From Adineta ricciae (taxonomy: Eukaryota; Rotifera; Eurotatoria; Adinetida; Adinetidae), in contig CAJNOJ010000006.1 in NCBI GenBank assembly GCA_905250025.1, forward strand, positions 248,001 to 312,000: DNA of 64,000 bases, written 5' to 3'. A program made the translations under genes and the position numbers. The notes below the pieces were generated by a model that was not told the origin of the DNA, ran no database searches, and was given only the letters and a program-made list of their open reading frames with translations. Below are positions 44,024 to 55,816 of the stretch, piece after piece. How positions within the stretch are numbered: the stretch's first letter is position 1; the number at the start of each line of letters is the position of its first letter.

Positions 44024-45186
44024 TTAGAAAGAACGATGTAGAAATGATTGAACGTGCTCATATGTGATGAACAGTGTACCAGTTGCGAAAAAGGTTCGAA
44101 TTAGTGTTGGCAACAAGCCAGCATATAACGTTGTAAATCCTAAAAGCAAACATTTCTTTTCATTGTCGAAGACTTAGATATTCTAATTAACCTTCATTTC
44201 GTATAATATGAAGTGCATATTTGGCTACACTCATATTCGGCTGAAAAACTTGCACACGTGATTTGATCGCGTCAATAGGAAACATAAATATCCAAAAGCA
44301 AATACCAGCCATGCCACCTGATAGCCATGTTTTAACAAATCCTATCGATCAACAGAGATTAGAAGCTATCAGAAGAGAAATCGATTGAATTTCTTTTACC
44401 GATATCCTTTTTCGCTTCATTTTTCTTTGTCAATAAAGTTCTTGTTAGCTCATAGCCTCCAAAAAAACAACCGTAACCAGGACATTCTCTCAGTAATGTT
44501 GCTGTCAATCCACGATATAAGCCACGTGCACCTTCGGTGCGAATGATATTTCGCGTGATCGTCATTGGAGAACTAAAAATAGATACATTTTCTGGTTGAC
44601 TTTATCGAAGAATATCGCTTTATGTTTACATCGTTTGACGTTTTCGAATATCTTTATTGGTCGTCATTTCATTCATCGTTTGTATACGACATTTAACTAA
44701 TTCTGTTGGACACAGGGCCAATGAGGCAAACGCCGCCGCTAAGCTTCCCGCTGCCATATTTTCTAAAGAATTTAATTCTTCACTGGTCGCTTTATGATTC
44801 AATGAACAGATCAAGTTTTGGCATTGACCATAAGCCATAAATAAAACGCCATTTTCTTCAAAAGAAAAACAACAGGTTAGAAGCATTCTCTCATTTCAAA
44901 AGAACGAATCTACCAGCTGCATTTGCGAGTAATGATGGTACCGTGCCTGCATACAGACCATGTATACCGTCTTTGTAGAAAATTTTCTGCGCACAATCGA
45001 CAAAGTTTCTGTAACGATTGGGAAATGTCTGCAACTTAGTCTTGATCGTATCAAGAGGTTGACCAATATAAACTGAAGCAGTCGCACCTACAGTAGAACA
45101 GGTCCTAATCAATCTGAATGATCGATTTCAAGAAAAATCATACCGGCTATGCCGCTAAGGAAATCGTAGAGAGCAGCTGAGTTCAT
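44024..45186 (-). CDS. SLC25A15: Mitochondrial ornithine-type carrier (SLC25A15-like)
   Basis: Start MNSAALYDFLSGIAG (45186), stop at 44024. Three mitochondrial-carrier repeats each carry the Px[DE]xx[KR] motif: QPLDTIKTKLQTFPNRYRNF, CPTELVKCRIQTMNEM and FPIDAIKSRVQVF. The wording QTFPNRYRNFVDCAQK, ENGVLFMAYGQCQ and LRECPGYGCFFGGYEL follows human ORNT1 closely. Five short introns. It is an inner-membrane antiporter moving ornithine and citrulline, and is part of the urea or arginine pathway in vertebrates. In an invertebrate without a urea cycle it may supply ornithine for proline or polyamine synthesis (inference). Its start is only 165 bp from the divergent DHHC gene. Confidence 0.9.
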
Positions 45187-45350
45187 GTTTGACAAATAAA
45201 TCAGATTGCGCTAGTAAACATTTACTGAACACAATATTTTCATTGGTGGAAAACAATGGTCCAATCGAATCGATTTGTTTATTCCTCCTTGAATTATTAA
45301 ACATTCGTCGATCCTTGAGCTCACTTTTTTTGACATTAGTTTAATAAGAA

Positions 45351-46959
45351 ATGTTATTTCGAAAAGATCCATGTGGAATAATATGTATTACATTGACATA
45401 TACAATGCTTATACATTGTCTCTACGCAATTTTATTTGTTATTATTATTCCATTACTAACAGAAAGGTTTGATATCGATTTCAAGCGAGAATGGAATGGT
45501 GATCCTTTATTTCATTTAGTTTATTCGGTACATTCAATGCTTTGATCATCTGTACATTTATTACTCTTTCATTCATTTCACACGCTCGTGCAGCTTATTC
45601 GGATCCCGGTTTCGTACCATTGCCGAAGAAAGGTATCGATTTCTCAGACGTGAAACAGAATGAAAGCAACAAAGTAAGACTTGTCATACGATCGAATCGT
45701 TGTCTTAACATAGTGTTAATTGTATTTCTAGCACAATAACGATGGCTGGACTAGTATGTATTGAGAAATGTCCACAAATCAATTATTTAACATATACCTT
45801 GATTTAGTTTGTAATCGATGCGATACATACAGACCAGCTCGTTCTCATCATTGCAGGTAAACGAATGAATTGACAAATCGCCATGGAAAAGTGCAAATTG
45901 ATTTCTCTTATTTCGTTTAGGATCTGTAAACGATGCGTTAGAAAGTAAGTTTTTCGAACTTTTCACTTCTCGACGTAAATACACGTTTCATAAAGATAGC
46001 TTTTCGCTTGATTTGACAGTCAACCTTAATCTGCTTAACAGGTTTTCTGTGATAATCGTATTAATTTAAAGTAGCATAGAATAGTTTTTCGTTTCATCAA
46101 TGCAAAATAATGTCGCGACTATTCTCTTTTCGTCGAAGGATAAACAACTTCAACTAATAAAATCAAAACATGCGTAAAACTTATATTCATTGACTAAATT
46201 CTCTGAATAGCTCTGTTGAAACGAGACATATTCTTTTTGTTGTTACGCTTAACCTTGAAATTCATGGTTGTTATGTATTCTTTTCTTTTTGTCCTATTTT
46301 AGATTAGATCATCATTGTCCTTGTGAGTATAATGTTAACTATATTATTCGATAAAAACTTACTTTCCTTTTCTTAGGGATCAACAATTGTGTTGGTGAAT
46401 TTAATCAAAAATATTTTATCTTATTTCTGTTTTATATCGGTAATAAAAAATAGACCGTAAAAAGAAAATACATGATGAAAATCATTCTTTTCACATAGGC
46501 GTGACGAGTGTGTACGTCTTGTCTTTTATTATTTGGACTTTGCTGACTTACCCAAATAAAAGTGATGCTCAAATGTATGTAGACAAGCCTTGTTTCGTGT
46601 TTTTCCAACCTTTAGTTGTCTTTTTTTTCGTAGAATTCATTCTATAATTCTGTGTATTGAATCATGTTTGTTCGGTTTATTTGTCGTTGCGATATTTATC
46701 GATCAAGTCCAATCTATAACTAGTGATCGAAGTATAATAGATACATTAAAATCAAGTGAAAGTGCTCGTTCATCCCCACAGGCACTGCCACCGGCGAAAG
46801 TTTTATTTCGAAGAGTATTCGGTCCTGGTAAGATCGAAAGAAAATTCTTTCGTAAAGAGCCCTTTTGTCTTTCAAGGTCCGATGATATTTTGGTTAATAC
46901 CGTGCGACTTGAAGAAATCGAATCAAATAACCGATTCCCAAAATATGTACCATGTGTAA
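45351..46959 (+). CDS. DHHC palmitoyltransferase (ZDHHC3/7-like)
   Basis: Start MLFRKDPCGIICITLTYTML at 45351. A 53 bp intron (45467-45519) resolves what looks like a frameshift and gives FGTFNALIICTFITLSFISH, then ARAAYSDPGFVPLP. The catalytic domain is CNRCDTYRPARSHHCRICKR, then [20 protein letters not shown], with the DHHC cysteine intact. Four membrane helices are visible. The last exon follows a 50 bp intron after VFGPG and reads PMIFWLIPCDLKKSN, matching the ZDHHC3/7 C-terminal motif, and stops at 46957. The enzyme transfers palmitate to cysteines of membrane proteins, typically at the Golgi. Eight or so very short exons cut the DHHC core, an unusually split arrangement. Confidence 0.9.
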
Positions 46960-47191
46960 AGTGCTCGATTGTGATCTCAAGTGCGAACAAAATACAATTG
47001 TCTTTATATACAGAAAAAAAAGCCGAAGAGAATTCACTTCTCGTAGTCAGCAAACAAAAAAGCTTCTATTTGTTTTGTTTTCTTTTAATGATTGATGAAT
47101 TGTACAAACATTTTATTTATTTTCTTCTGTTTCAAAAACCAACAATTCGTTTTTTGTAGATGAAATAAGATTGGAAACGTTCGATATCTCA

Positions 47192-49756
47192 ATGGCTCAA
47201 GCAGCAGCATCGAATTTACGTCGTCGAATTCTCGGTTCACGGCAAGATTCACCTGCAACACTTCCAACTCAATCCACCATCACAACTGATCTTCCATCGA
47301 CCCTCAGCATAACTATGAATCCGACCATGTCAACAGCGCCGCATCGTTCATTTGCACGCATCGACCGACGTTCGATCGAAAAAGTATGGAAACAAATGGA
47401 TCGGATTGTGAAATACTGTCAGATGCCGAAGATGAATTTAAAAAATTCACCGCCATACATGTTGGATATTCTTCCTGATCTTTATCAAACTTTGCGCGAA
47501 ATCATCAACAATTACGACGATCGCCTACATATTCTAAACGATATCGAATACTTTCGAATATTTATTGACAATCTCATTGAACAGTGCACGAAAACAATTG
47601 ACTGTTTTAAACGTGCTGGTCATCATATGTACGATGAACAATCAACCCATCGAAAATACTTGACGAAATTGTCCTTGTATTTCTCACATAACTTAGCGGA
47701 ATTGAAATCGCTGTTCAACAGAGGAATTTATGAAGGTGAAAAGTTTCGTTTGACTAAACAGGAAGCCACTGAGTTCTGGAAAAGCAATTTCAATGAACGG
47801 TATGAAATAACAAAGAAATCTTGTCTTCGAAAACGATTTTGTATTTTAATGTTTCAGTACTATCGTACCTTGGGAAGAATTTAAAGAGAAATTGAATCGT
47901 ATACATCCGATTCACACAATCAATGAAGCAACAGCATTACAAAATACAATCGATTTAACTAATAATAATCATGTTTCCATATTTGAATTCGACGTCTTCA
48001 CTAGGTAATTCATTCATTGATGATTGACTTATCTTTCATGTGTTGACTTGTTCATAATAGATTATTTCATCCATGGTCTTCCTTGTTGACGAATTGGAAA
48101 CTATTGGCTGTCACTCATCCAGGTTTCATGGCATTTATGACTTACGATGAAGTGAAAGCGATTCTCACCGATTATATTGATAAGCCAGGTAGTTATGTCT
48201 TTCGATTGAGTTGCACTCGACTCGGCCAATGGGCGATTGGTTATGTAACGACACAGAATACGATTCTTCAAACAATTCCACAAACAAAACCATTGATTCA
48301 ATCATTGATCGATGGTGAACGTGAAGGATAGTACGTTAGACATTCGTTCATTTATTTTCATTTATCGTCTTGCTCTTTAGTTACAAATATCCGGATGGTA
48401 AAAATATTCATATTGATCTTTCATCGGCATTGAGACCCACTGAATCGGATCGAATTCTCGTCTCTGAAGAACAATATGCAATCTATTGTGATATGGGTAC
48501 CTGTTTTGAACTGTGTAAGATCTGTTCAGTTAACAATAAAGATTGTAAAATTCAACCGTGCGGACATTTAATTTGTCAAAGTTGTCTAATCGCTTGGCAG
48601 GTTAGTTGATCGTTTGCTTTCGTTTTATTTCTATTCTCAAATTGAATTTGTTCTAGAATCAAAATAGCGCTAAACCACCTCCATTGTGTCCTTTCTGTCG
48701 TGGAGAAATCAAAGGTTTCGAGTCAGTTGTAATCAGTCCATTTGATAGTTCATCGACAGGGAATCGAAAAGAATCAAGTCCAAATGGATCGAATGAATTC
48801 GACGATGTAAATAACTGACAACTTCATCCTCTTTCTCTAAACATATCGGTATTTTTAGCAAACACTAGATGCAAATCCTAACGTTCAAAATCTACAATCA
48901 CTTGCTACTGCTCGTCCAATATACAATGATACTACTCAACAGGTACACATTCACTTTGAACAGTTCTCCTTTGAACACATTGATTTTTCTATTGACAGAC
49001 TAATGGTTCCAGTATAATAACAGATAATACAGCTTCCACGCCGCCACCAATCCCACCTCGACCTGTGAATGTAAAAAGCAATGGCATACGCGCATCGAAT
49101 GACATTGTATCAAAAGGCACACTGCCACAACGTCTTCAGCAGCTTACACCACCTGTTATACCGCCACCATTACATACTAATGATGTTTTATTATTACCAC
49201 AACGGTCATTTATCAAAGCACAGCGACCACTTTCATCAGCATCATCTAGTGAAAGTTTGAATGACTCACTTGGTAAAATTCTCGAAGACAATAACCTCGA
49301 AAAGTTCATTTCGTTTAACAATATTTTCTAGCACTTCTCTCAACTGTATCTACAGATCCCACACTATCACGGCAAGTTAGCTTAACGAATGGTGCCAGTA
49401 ATCACGCAAAGGCAATCAATCATACAGCTAGGTAGATCATCTCCAATTATATCTAAGTTTCTATTATTGTCTTATTCTCTAGTCCTCTTCCTGATACAAC
49501 ATCGGGCGGTATGGAACAATTTCGTAGCATTGATGATATTCGTTCACGTTTAACTGAAGAATGTTCTCAAATAGAGCAAATTCGTATTGATGCTGTATTA
49601 ACTCTAACAAATGGTTTACCTTTGACGAAGCAATATGAACTATCGAAAACATTTCTGACACAAATTCAACATGAGCAAATATCAAATACTCCTCCGCCAC
49701 CCTCCTCGACTAGCAATACATTTGTTAATGGATCTTTTGTAAATGAATTCGATTAA
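47192..49756 (+). CDS. CBL: CBL E3 ubiquitin ligase (TKB domain, RING, Pro-rich tail)
   Basis: Start [15 protein letters not shown] (47192). The TKB domain comprises a four-helix bundle ([20 protein letters not shown]), an EF-hand-like part ([18 protein letters not shown]) and a divergent SH2 with [20 protein letters not shown]. The linker helix keeps [11 protein letters not shown], including the regulatory Tyr. The RING reads [18 protein letters not shown], then CQSCLIAWQ and [10 protein letters not shown]. The tail has proline motifs ([18 protein letters not shown]) for SH3 binding and ends SFVNEFD. Exons: 47192-47799, 47858-48004, 48061-48330, 48381-48600, 48657 on, and further short ones. 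Cbl ubiquitinates activated receptor tyrosine kinases and promotes their endocytosis; intersectin, also in this window, is a known Cbl partner in vertebrates. Confidence 0.95.
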
Positions 49757-50536
49757 AAAACCTGTGTTTATATTTTATCAATCATTATCGACAGTGAATA
49801 TACAAAGTTATTATGAGATAATTCTGTAATAAACAAGAGACACATTTCTTCGACTATAAGAGTCTCCTTTTGCTTCGAATGTACGTGTGTATAGACGAAA
49901 ACATTTCTGTTTTCGACCACGATAGATCGTGTATTCAAAATAAATGTGTTTCTTTTTCTATGTATTATGTTCAGGTGTGTCTTGAATAATAAAATTTAAT
50001 ATGTATGACTTCTAAATCAACTTGAAGCCCTTTTAGTCCTTTACGATAAAATATCGCTGTTCGTGGAATGTCAATTGATGTAAAATCTATTTCCTTGTTT
50101 GCTGTTTACATACCATCCTCCCGCAGACGAGCAGTCAACAAATGACGTCACGGTTCTTTTTCTTTCTGTCATTTCTGAGTGGTGATGTAATAACAGCTTC
50201 AGTGCAAATTGAACAGCTGTATAGAAAGATATGTATGTATATAAACGTTAGCTTTCACACTATTCGCTATCCAATTTGTATTTTCATCTCTCTCGCTACG
50301 CTTTTTTCCACATATTCAGTTTGTCTCGCTTCGCAATTCGTCCAAGATTTGTGAACATAGACAAAGACCAATATTTCCGATTGGTTTATTCAATTTTTCA
50401 AACAAACAGAGACAAAATCGTTACAGACACAATAGAGGTTATTGTTTTTCCTCGTATAAATAGGCGACAAATATCAAACAGAATATCATTCAATAGAATT
50501 CCACATTGCAAATCATCGACACTAACAGCAACCAAT
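49757..50536. other. Intergenic between CBL and RRM2
   Basis: Holds the CBL 3' UTR (AATAAA-like at about 49830) and the RRM2 promoter. A short plus-strand frame near 50276 flows into RRM2 but starts in A+T-rich sequence without a splice signal, so I take the ATG at 50537 as the start. Confidence 0.45.
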
Positions 50537-51916
50537 ATGCGTGACATCACTATTTCAACAACAAATGGATTAGACAATCTCGAAGCTAAAGTATCAAGCG
50601 TAAGTTGTCTTCAACGTGCTCTATACCTGTGTACATTTCAAATCTTGTTCAGACTACAACTAATGATGATGAAGATGTAAATTTATTTGAAAACTATATC
50701 GAAACACCTTCGGTTCGTTAATTCTATCCACAACTTCAAACACTTTCGATTTCATTTCTAGAGTGAACATGTCAAATCTATCGAAGAAGATGAACCACTC
50801 TTGCGTGAAAATCCATCCCGTTACGTTCTATTTCCAATCAAGTATCATGATATATGGAAATTTTACAAACGTGCGCTAGCATCTATATGGACATGCGAAG
50901 AAGTTGACTTAGCTAATGATATGAAAGATTGGCTACGTTTAACGCCCGACGAACAATACTTTATAAAACATGTCTTAGCTTTCTTTGCTGCAAGCGATGG
51001 TATTGTTGGTGAAAATCTAGTCGAAAAGTTTTCGGGTGAAGTTCAAGTACCCGAAGCTCGGTGTTTCTATGGATTTCAAATTGCTATTGAAAACATTCAT
51101 TCAGAAATGTATAGTTTACTTATTGATACATACATCAAAGATCCACGTGAACGGTAAAGGATTTTGAAAATGTTATTCAATTCAATCAATTTATTGTTTG
51201 TATTTTGTAGCGATATATTGTTCAATGCCATTGCAACATTACCTTATGTCAAAAAGAAAGCCGATTGGGCTATTCGTTGGATGAATGATAAAATCCCATT
51301 TGCTGAACGTCTAGTTGCATTTGCTTGTGTCGAGGGTATCTTCTTCAGTGGTTCATTCGCTTCCATTTTCTGGCTACGTGAACGTGGTGTGATGCCCGGT
51401 TTAACATTCAGCAACGAATTAATTAGCCGAGATGAGGTTTGTTGATGAGAAAAGAACTGTTCATACACTCATTCATGTTTTTGTCTTCTAGGGTTTACAC
51501 ACTGATTTTGCTTGTCTACTCTTTGAACATATGGTTCATAAGCCCAGTGTTGCACGCATCGAAGAAATTCTTCGTGATGCTGTAAATATTGAAATTGAAT
51601 TTCTTACCGATGCGTTACCATGCTCCCTAATCGGAATGAATGCACCAGCGATGGCGCAATACATCAAGTTCGTTGCTGACCGTCTTCTTGTTGAACTCGG
51701 TTGCTCCAAAGTAAGTTCTTCTTCAAACGAATTTCATCCAATTCCATTTCGATCTTCTTCTAGATTTATCATTGTGACTGCCCATTTGATTTTATGAATA
51801 ATATCTCAATTACAGGTAAAACCAATTTCTTTGAAAAACGTGTCGGTGACTATCAACGAGCTGGTGTGATGGCTGCAATGACTGAACATAAGTTAACCCT
51901 TGATGCTGATTTTTAA
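50537..51916 (+). CDS. RRM2: Ribonucleotide reductase small subunit (R2)
   Basis: Start [15 protein letters not shown] (50537). The class Ia R2 core is complete: [36 protein letters not shown] with the first Glu, His and the radical Tyr, then [18 protein letters not shown] with another Glu, and [20 protein letters not shown] with the last Glu-x2-His pair, the junction of which spans a short intron. The C-terminus ends [13 protein letters not shown] and LTLDADF, the conserved peptide that docks on the large subunit. Six or so exons. R2 houses the diiron-tyrosyl radical cofactor and makes deoxyribonucleotides with the R1 subunit. Confidence 0.95.
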
Positions 51917-52515
51917 AATCCAAAAAAACGTGTCGTTTTTTGCATCTTTACGATATTTCATTCGATTATGTCTAGTTCTGATCTTCAAATCCTTTGTGTC
52001 TGTAATTTTTCTCCTTCTTGTGTTCGGATTTTTTTTCTCTTTTGTATGCACTATGTGTAACAACCTAGCGAAAAGATTAATATATGTAGATGATGAAAAA
52101 AAAGAATGAAAAGCAAAAAATTTCTACAAAAATATATGTTCCTTTTTTATTCTTACAAACATCATTCATGATGAAAGCGAAACTCAATGACTTTTTCGTA
52201 ATTGCGTTTGTGAAAATCATCGATTAGTCATTGCAGTCTTTCGAAGAGAACGTGAGTCAAATGCATTTAATTAGACGACGGTATTTGTTCGCTTATTTCA
52301 AACCTATTTGATTGAAACCATCATCAAATACGCATTTCATTCTGTACTCAAAACTAATAACTAATCCATGGATGTATTGATCCACGTATATATACATTAT
52401 TCATCAAATATCTACCCCACGTTGCATTCTGCTTCTTCCTATTCTTTCATCATACTTCATACGTATAAAAAGAACATCTGTCGTTGATTTTTCTTTCAGA
52501 TATTAGAGACACAAC
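51917..52515. other. Intergenic between RRM2 and the Kunitz gene
   Basis: T-rich RRM2 3' UTR, then A+T-rich spacer. The last 60 bases before the Kunitz ATG contain a GTATAAAA box at about 52461 that could be its TATA element. No other gene is seen. Confidence 0.5.
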
Positions 52516-52828
52516 ATGAATACAATGCTTGCAACATTCATCCTAATTTCCTGCTCTGTGATCATCCTAATCAATTCCGATAGGCCAGCCGAATGTGAAT
52601 TACCGTCGAAAACCGGCCCATGTCGAGCCATGTTTCCATCATTCTATTTCAATTCAACTACAGAACAATGTCACGAATTTGTTTATGGTGGTTGCGATGG
52701 TAAGTGCCAAAATCATAACTCGCCAATCAAATGATATCTGTTAAATTTGTTTAGGAAACGGTAATCGTTTTGAAACGAAAGATGAATGTCTTCGACATTG
52801 CGTAAACCAAACAACTCGTACGGATTAA
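52516..52828 (+). CDS. Secreted single-domain Kunitz/BPTI protease inhibitor
   Basis: Two exons (52516-52699, 52755-52828) join in phase 1. The signal peptide is MNTMLATFILISCSVIILIN. The mature protein is one Kunitz domain: CELPSKTGPCRAMFPSFYFN, then CHEFVYGGCDGNGNRFETKD, ending CLRHC. All six cysteines and the FVYGGC core are present. The residue at P1 is Arg (PC-R-A), predicting inhibition of trypsin-like serine proteases. It is a short single-domain protein of about 85 residues, likely extracellular. The gene has a GTATAAAA box about 55 bp upstream of the ATG. Confidence 0.93.
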
Positions 52829-53239
52829 AGACAACATATATACATCGTTCGTTTTTGTGAATAACATAATCTCAGTATCATGGTTTTCTGTTTGTTGTAC
52901 TCATAAACATAATTGAAATAAATTGTACTTCAGGTTTCATCGTACTTTTAATCCAAAAGGGATAATGCCATGTTCGAAAGAGGTCGTTATCTGTGCAATG
53001 CTTGAGATTGGTTGAAAAATACTAGTAACATTTTCTTATACATATCGATGATCATTTTCATCCGACCGACCGATGTGCACATAAGTGAAATAGATTATTT
53101 GTTTATCATTTTCAAATTTTTCGTTTGGTTTCTCTTCTTTTCGATTATGATCTTTTGAGTTACTAGTAAATCTATCAAACCTATACGTTATGTATTGAAT
53201 GATTAAACTGAACTCGTTCGATTTAGAATTGTTGACAAC
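52829..53239. other. Kunitz 3' UTR and CNOT7/8 5' region
   Basis: An AATAAA signal for the Kunitz gene lies near 52915. A TTTAG acceptor at about 53225 just before the CNOT start suggests an intron in its 5' UTR. No coding region is seen. Confidence 0.45.
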
Positions 53240-54309
53240 ATGCCAGAAGAACCAATTCCGTCCTACACAATCAAAGACGTCTGGGCGCATAACGTGGAAG
53301 AAGAATTCCGTGCTATCAGAAAATTGATCCTTAAATATCCCTACGTTGCTATGGTAGGTTGACAATTACCGAATAAGATGATGAAAAACAAGTTTTCATT
53401 ATTAGGATACCGAATTTCCGGGTATTGTCGTACGTCCATTAGGGGAATTTAAAACTACAGCAGAATATCAATACCAATGTTTGAAACTGAACGTTGATTT
53501 TTTAAAAATTATTCAATTAGGTCTAACTTTTATGGATAGCCAAGGAAAAAGTCCACCAGGCGTTTGCTCCTATCAATTTAACTTCAATTTCAACTTAACG
53601 TAAGAAAGATATTATCTCTTCCGAATAGGATGTTCACATTGTTTCTTTAGTATGGATATGTATGCACAAGATTCAATAGAGTTGTTACAGAAATCTGGCA
53701 TACAATTTAAAAAGCACGAAGACGAAGGAATTGATCCGCATTTATTTGCTGAATTATTAACAACATCTGGTATTGTATTTATGGAAAATGTAACTTGGCT
53801 TTCGTTTCATGCGTACGTATGAAAAGGTATTGATTAGATTTGAATTGAATGAATAATTTTTCTAGGGGTTATGATTTTGGTTATTTATTGAAAATGCTCA
53901 CAGGAAAATTATTACCCGATACAGAAACCGACTTTTTTGATCTAGTAAAGATATTTTTTCCAACAATCTATGATGTCAAATATTTGATGAAAAGCTGTAA
54001 GAATCTAAAAGGTGGTTTAGAAGAAGTTGCCAAGCAACTTGAAGTAAGTCTCTCTGGAAGAAATTCAAGATTTATTCAATGCGAGTTTCCATTTAGATTG
54101 AACGCATCGGTCCACAGCATCAAGCCGGTAGTGACAGTTTAATGACTGGTCTGTCGTTTTTCCGCATGAAAGAACTATTTTTCGAAGATTCAATCGATGA
54201 AGGCAAATACTCAGGACATTTGTATGGTCTCGGAGCATCCGCATTTCCAGCTGGTGGTTTTGGATATGAAAACGATCCTGTTAATATAGTGGAAAACGAA
54301 AGTCCGTAG
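53240..54309 (+). CDS. CNOT7: CCR4-NOT deadenylase subunit, CNOT7/8 (CAF1/Pop2)
   Basis: Start [20 protein letters not shown] at 53240. The DEDD nuclease residues are all present: [18 protein letters not shown] (Asp, Glu), [16 protein letters not shown] (Asp) and [17 protein letters not shown] (Asp). The stretches [39 protein letters not shown] and [20 protein letters not shown] follow vertebrate CNOT7 nearly word for word. Introns are short (about 45-60 bp). The C-terminal tail after [11 protein letters not shown] is short and divergent. The enzyme shortens mRNA poly(A) tails as part of CCR4-NOT in the cytoplasm. Confidence 0.95.
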
Positions 54310-54769
54310 AATGAGATAGTCATGAAAGATATGTTTTTTTTCTCTTTTGTTTATTCGATAGCGTTATATGTATCATTTTAACTGTTCATTTTCTTTTTCC
54401 ATTTTGTTCATTGTTACGTGAGGTCATTTGTACAAAAGAAAACAGAAAGTCGCGAAAAAGCACAAAATCTGATTTTATGAACAATCTGCATGAAGTCTGA
54501 TACATTTTATGTCAAAACAGTTAACACCGTAGTACAATGGCGACATCTACATCAATGATAATTGATTGACAATTAATTAATTTTGCTCGAAATAAAAACA
54601 GATCTTTCATACCGAAACATAAATATATTAAGTGACTTATCTTCCGTAGTCAGATGTCGACACATATGATGCATGATAAACCTTCATCCGTTCGTTGCCA
54701 CTGACTCAATTCAGTTTCCATATCCTACTCAAACAAAAAGGAAGGTATCACATAAACGAAACATAGTCC
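54310..54769. other. Intergenic between CNOT7/8 and SUGT1
   Basis: A+T-rich spacer containing 3' and 5' flanks only. No open frame with splice support and no repeat recognised. Confidence 0.45.
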
Positions 54770-55816
54770 ATGGCTTCCGACGGACAATCTCAACCACCAG
54801 TAAATCCACCGGCTAATCCTCCGAAGAAGATTAAGTATAATAACATTTCTCAATCAAAATTCTGAGATGTCTACCTTTTCTTTTATTCCAGTCATACATG
54901 GTATCAATCTGATAGTACTGTTGTCGTTGTCATTCCTATCCGTAATGTACAGCGCGAACAAGTAAACGTTGATTCCACAGAAAAAAGCGTATGTTCATTT
55001 CAAATTATCGGCTCAGTAGTATTCTTCTCTTCATTTAGTTGAGTGTCACTGTAAAACTACCATCTATAGATAATGAATACAATCTTGAAATCGATCTAGC
55101 ATATCCAATCAATAGCAGTCGTACGGATTTTAAAATTAATACAGCAAATGTACGTTGAACATTTGAACATTCGAAATTTGTGAGCTAATTAATTTAGATT
55201 GAAGTTCGTTTATACAAAGTCGATGCTATTCAATGGACATCACTTGATGCTCAACATAAACCGAATATGCCGCCAAGTAATACAACGATATCATGTGTTT
55301 AGCGGACATGAAGTAATAAATTTTGATTTGTAGTTATTATCAATCCAACGGTGGACACGAAAACAGTACCACCGTCATATCCATCGTCGAGTAAAAAAGC
55401 AGTAGATTGGAATAAACTTGAAGTTGAGATTACGAAAGAAGAAAAAGAGGAAAAACCTGAAGGCGATGCTGCATTGAATAAGTATATATAATCTCAAATA
55501 AAGAACATCATTGAATTCAATTCAAAACATAGATTGTTCCAGCAAATTTACCGTGACGGAACCGACGAACAGAGACGAGCAATGAATAAAAGTTTTGTGA
55601 GTTTATCGTTGATGAAAACTTGAAAAGATTGATATATTACCTTTGTTTCTAGTCGGAGTCGGGCGGCACTGTGTTGAGCACGAATTGGGACGAGATTGCA
55701 AAGAAAAAAACCGAATGTAAACCACCTGATGTAAGTAACAGGTTTTGATTGAAGTGAAAGATTTGATAACAAGCTATCTATTTATCTAGGGAATGGAATG
55801 GAAATCGTATGATTAA
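54770..55816 (+). CDS. SUGT1: SGT1 homologue (CS and SGS domains, no TPR seen)
   Basis: Start MASDGQSQPPVNPPANPPKK (54770). A short Pro-rich lead is followed by the CS domain (HTWYQSDSTVVVVIPIRNVQ, VTVKLPSIDNEYNLEIDLAY, IEVRLYKVDAIQWTSLD). The SGS domain is ALNKLFQQIYRDGTDEQRRA, MNKSFSESGGTVLSTNWDEI, ending PPDGMEWKSYD. Seven or so short exons. SGT1 is an HSP90 co-chaperone needed for kinetochore assembly and SCF function. The N-terminal TPR domain of vertebrate SUGT1 is not encoded before the CS domain here; the first exon starts immediately upstream. Confidence 0.92.

Noticed and set aside
45467-45545. Apparent frameshift in the DHHC palmitoyltransferase near the second membrane helix.
   Set aside because: A 53 bp intron (45467-45519, phase 2) joins PLLTE to SLFGTFNALIIC, matching ZDHHC3/7. 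No frameshift is needed.
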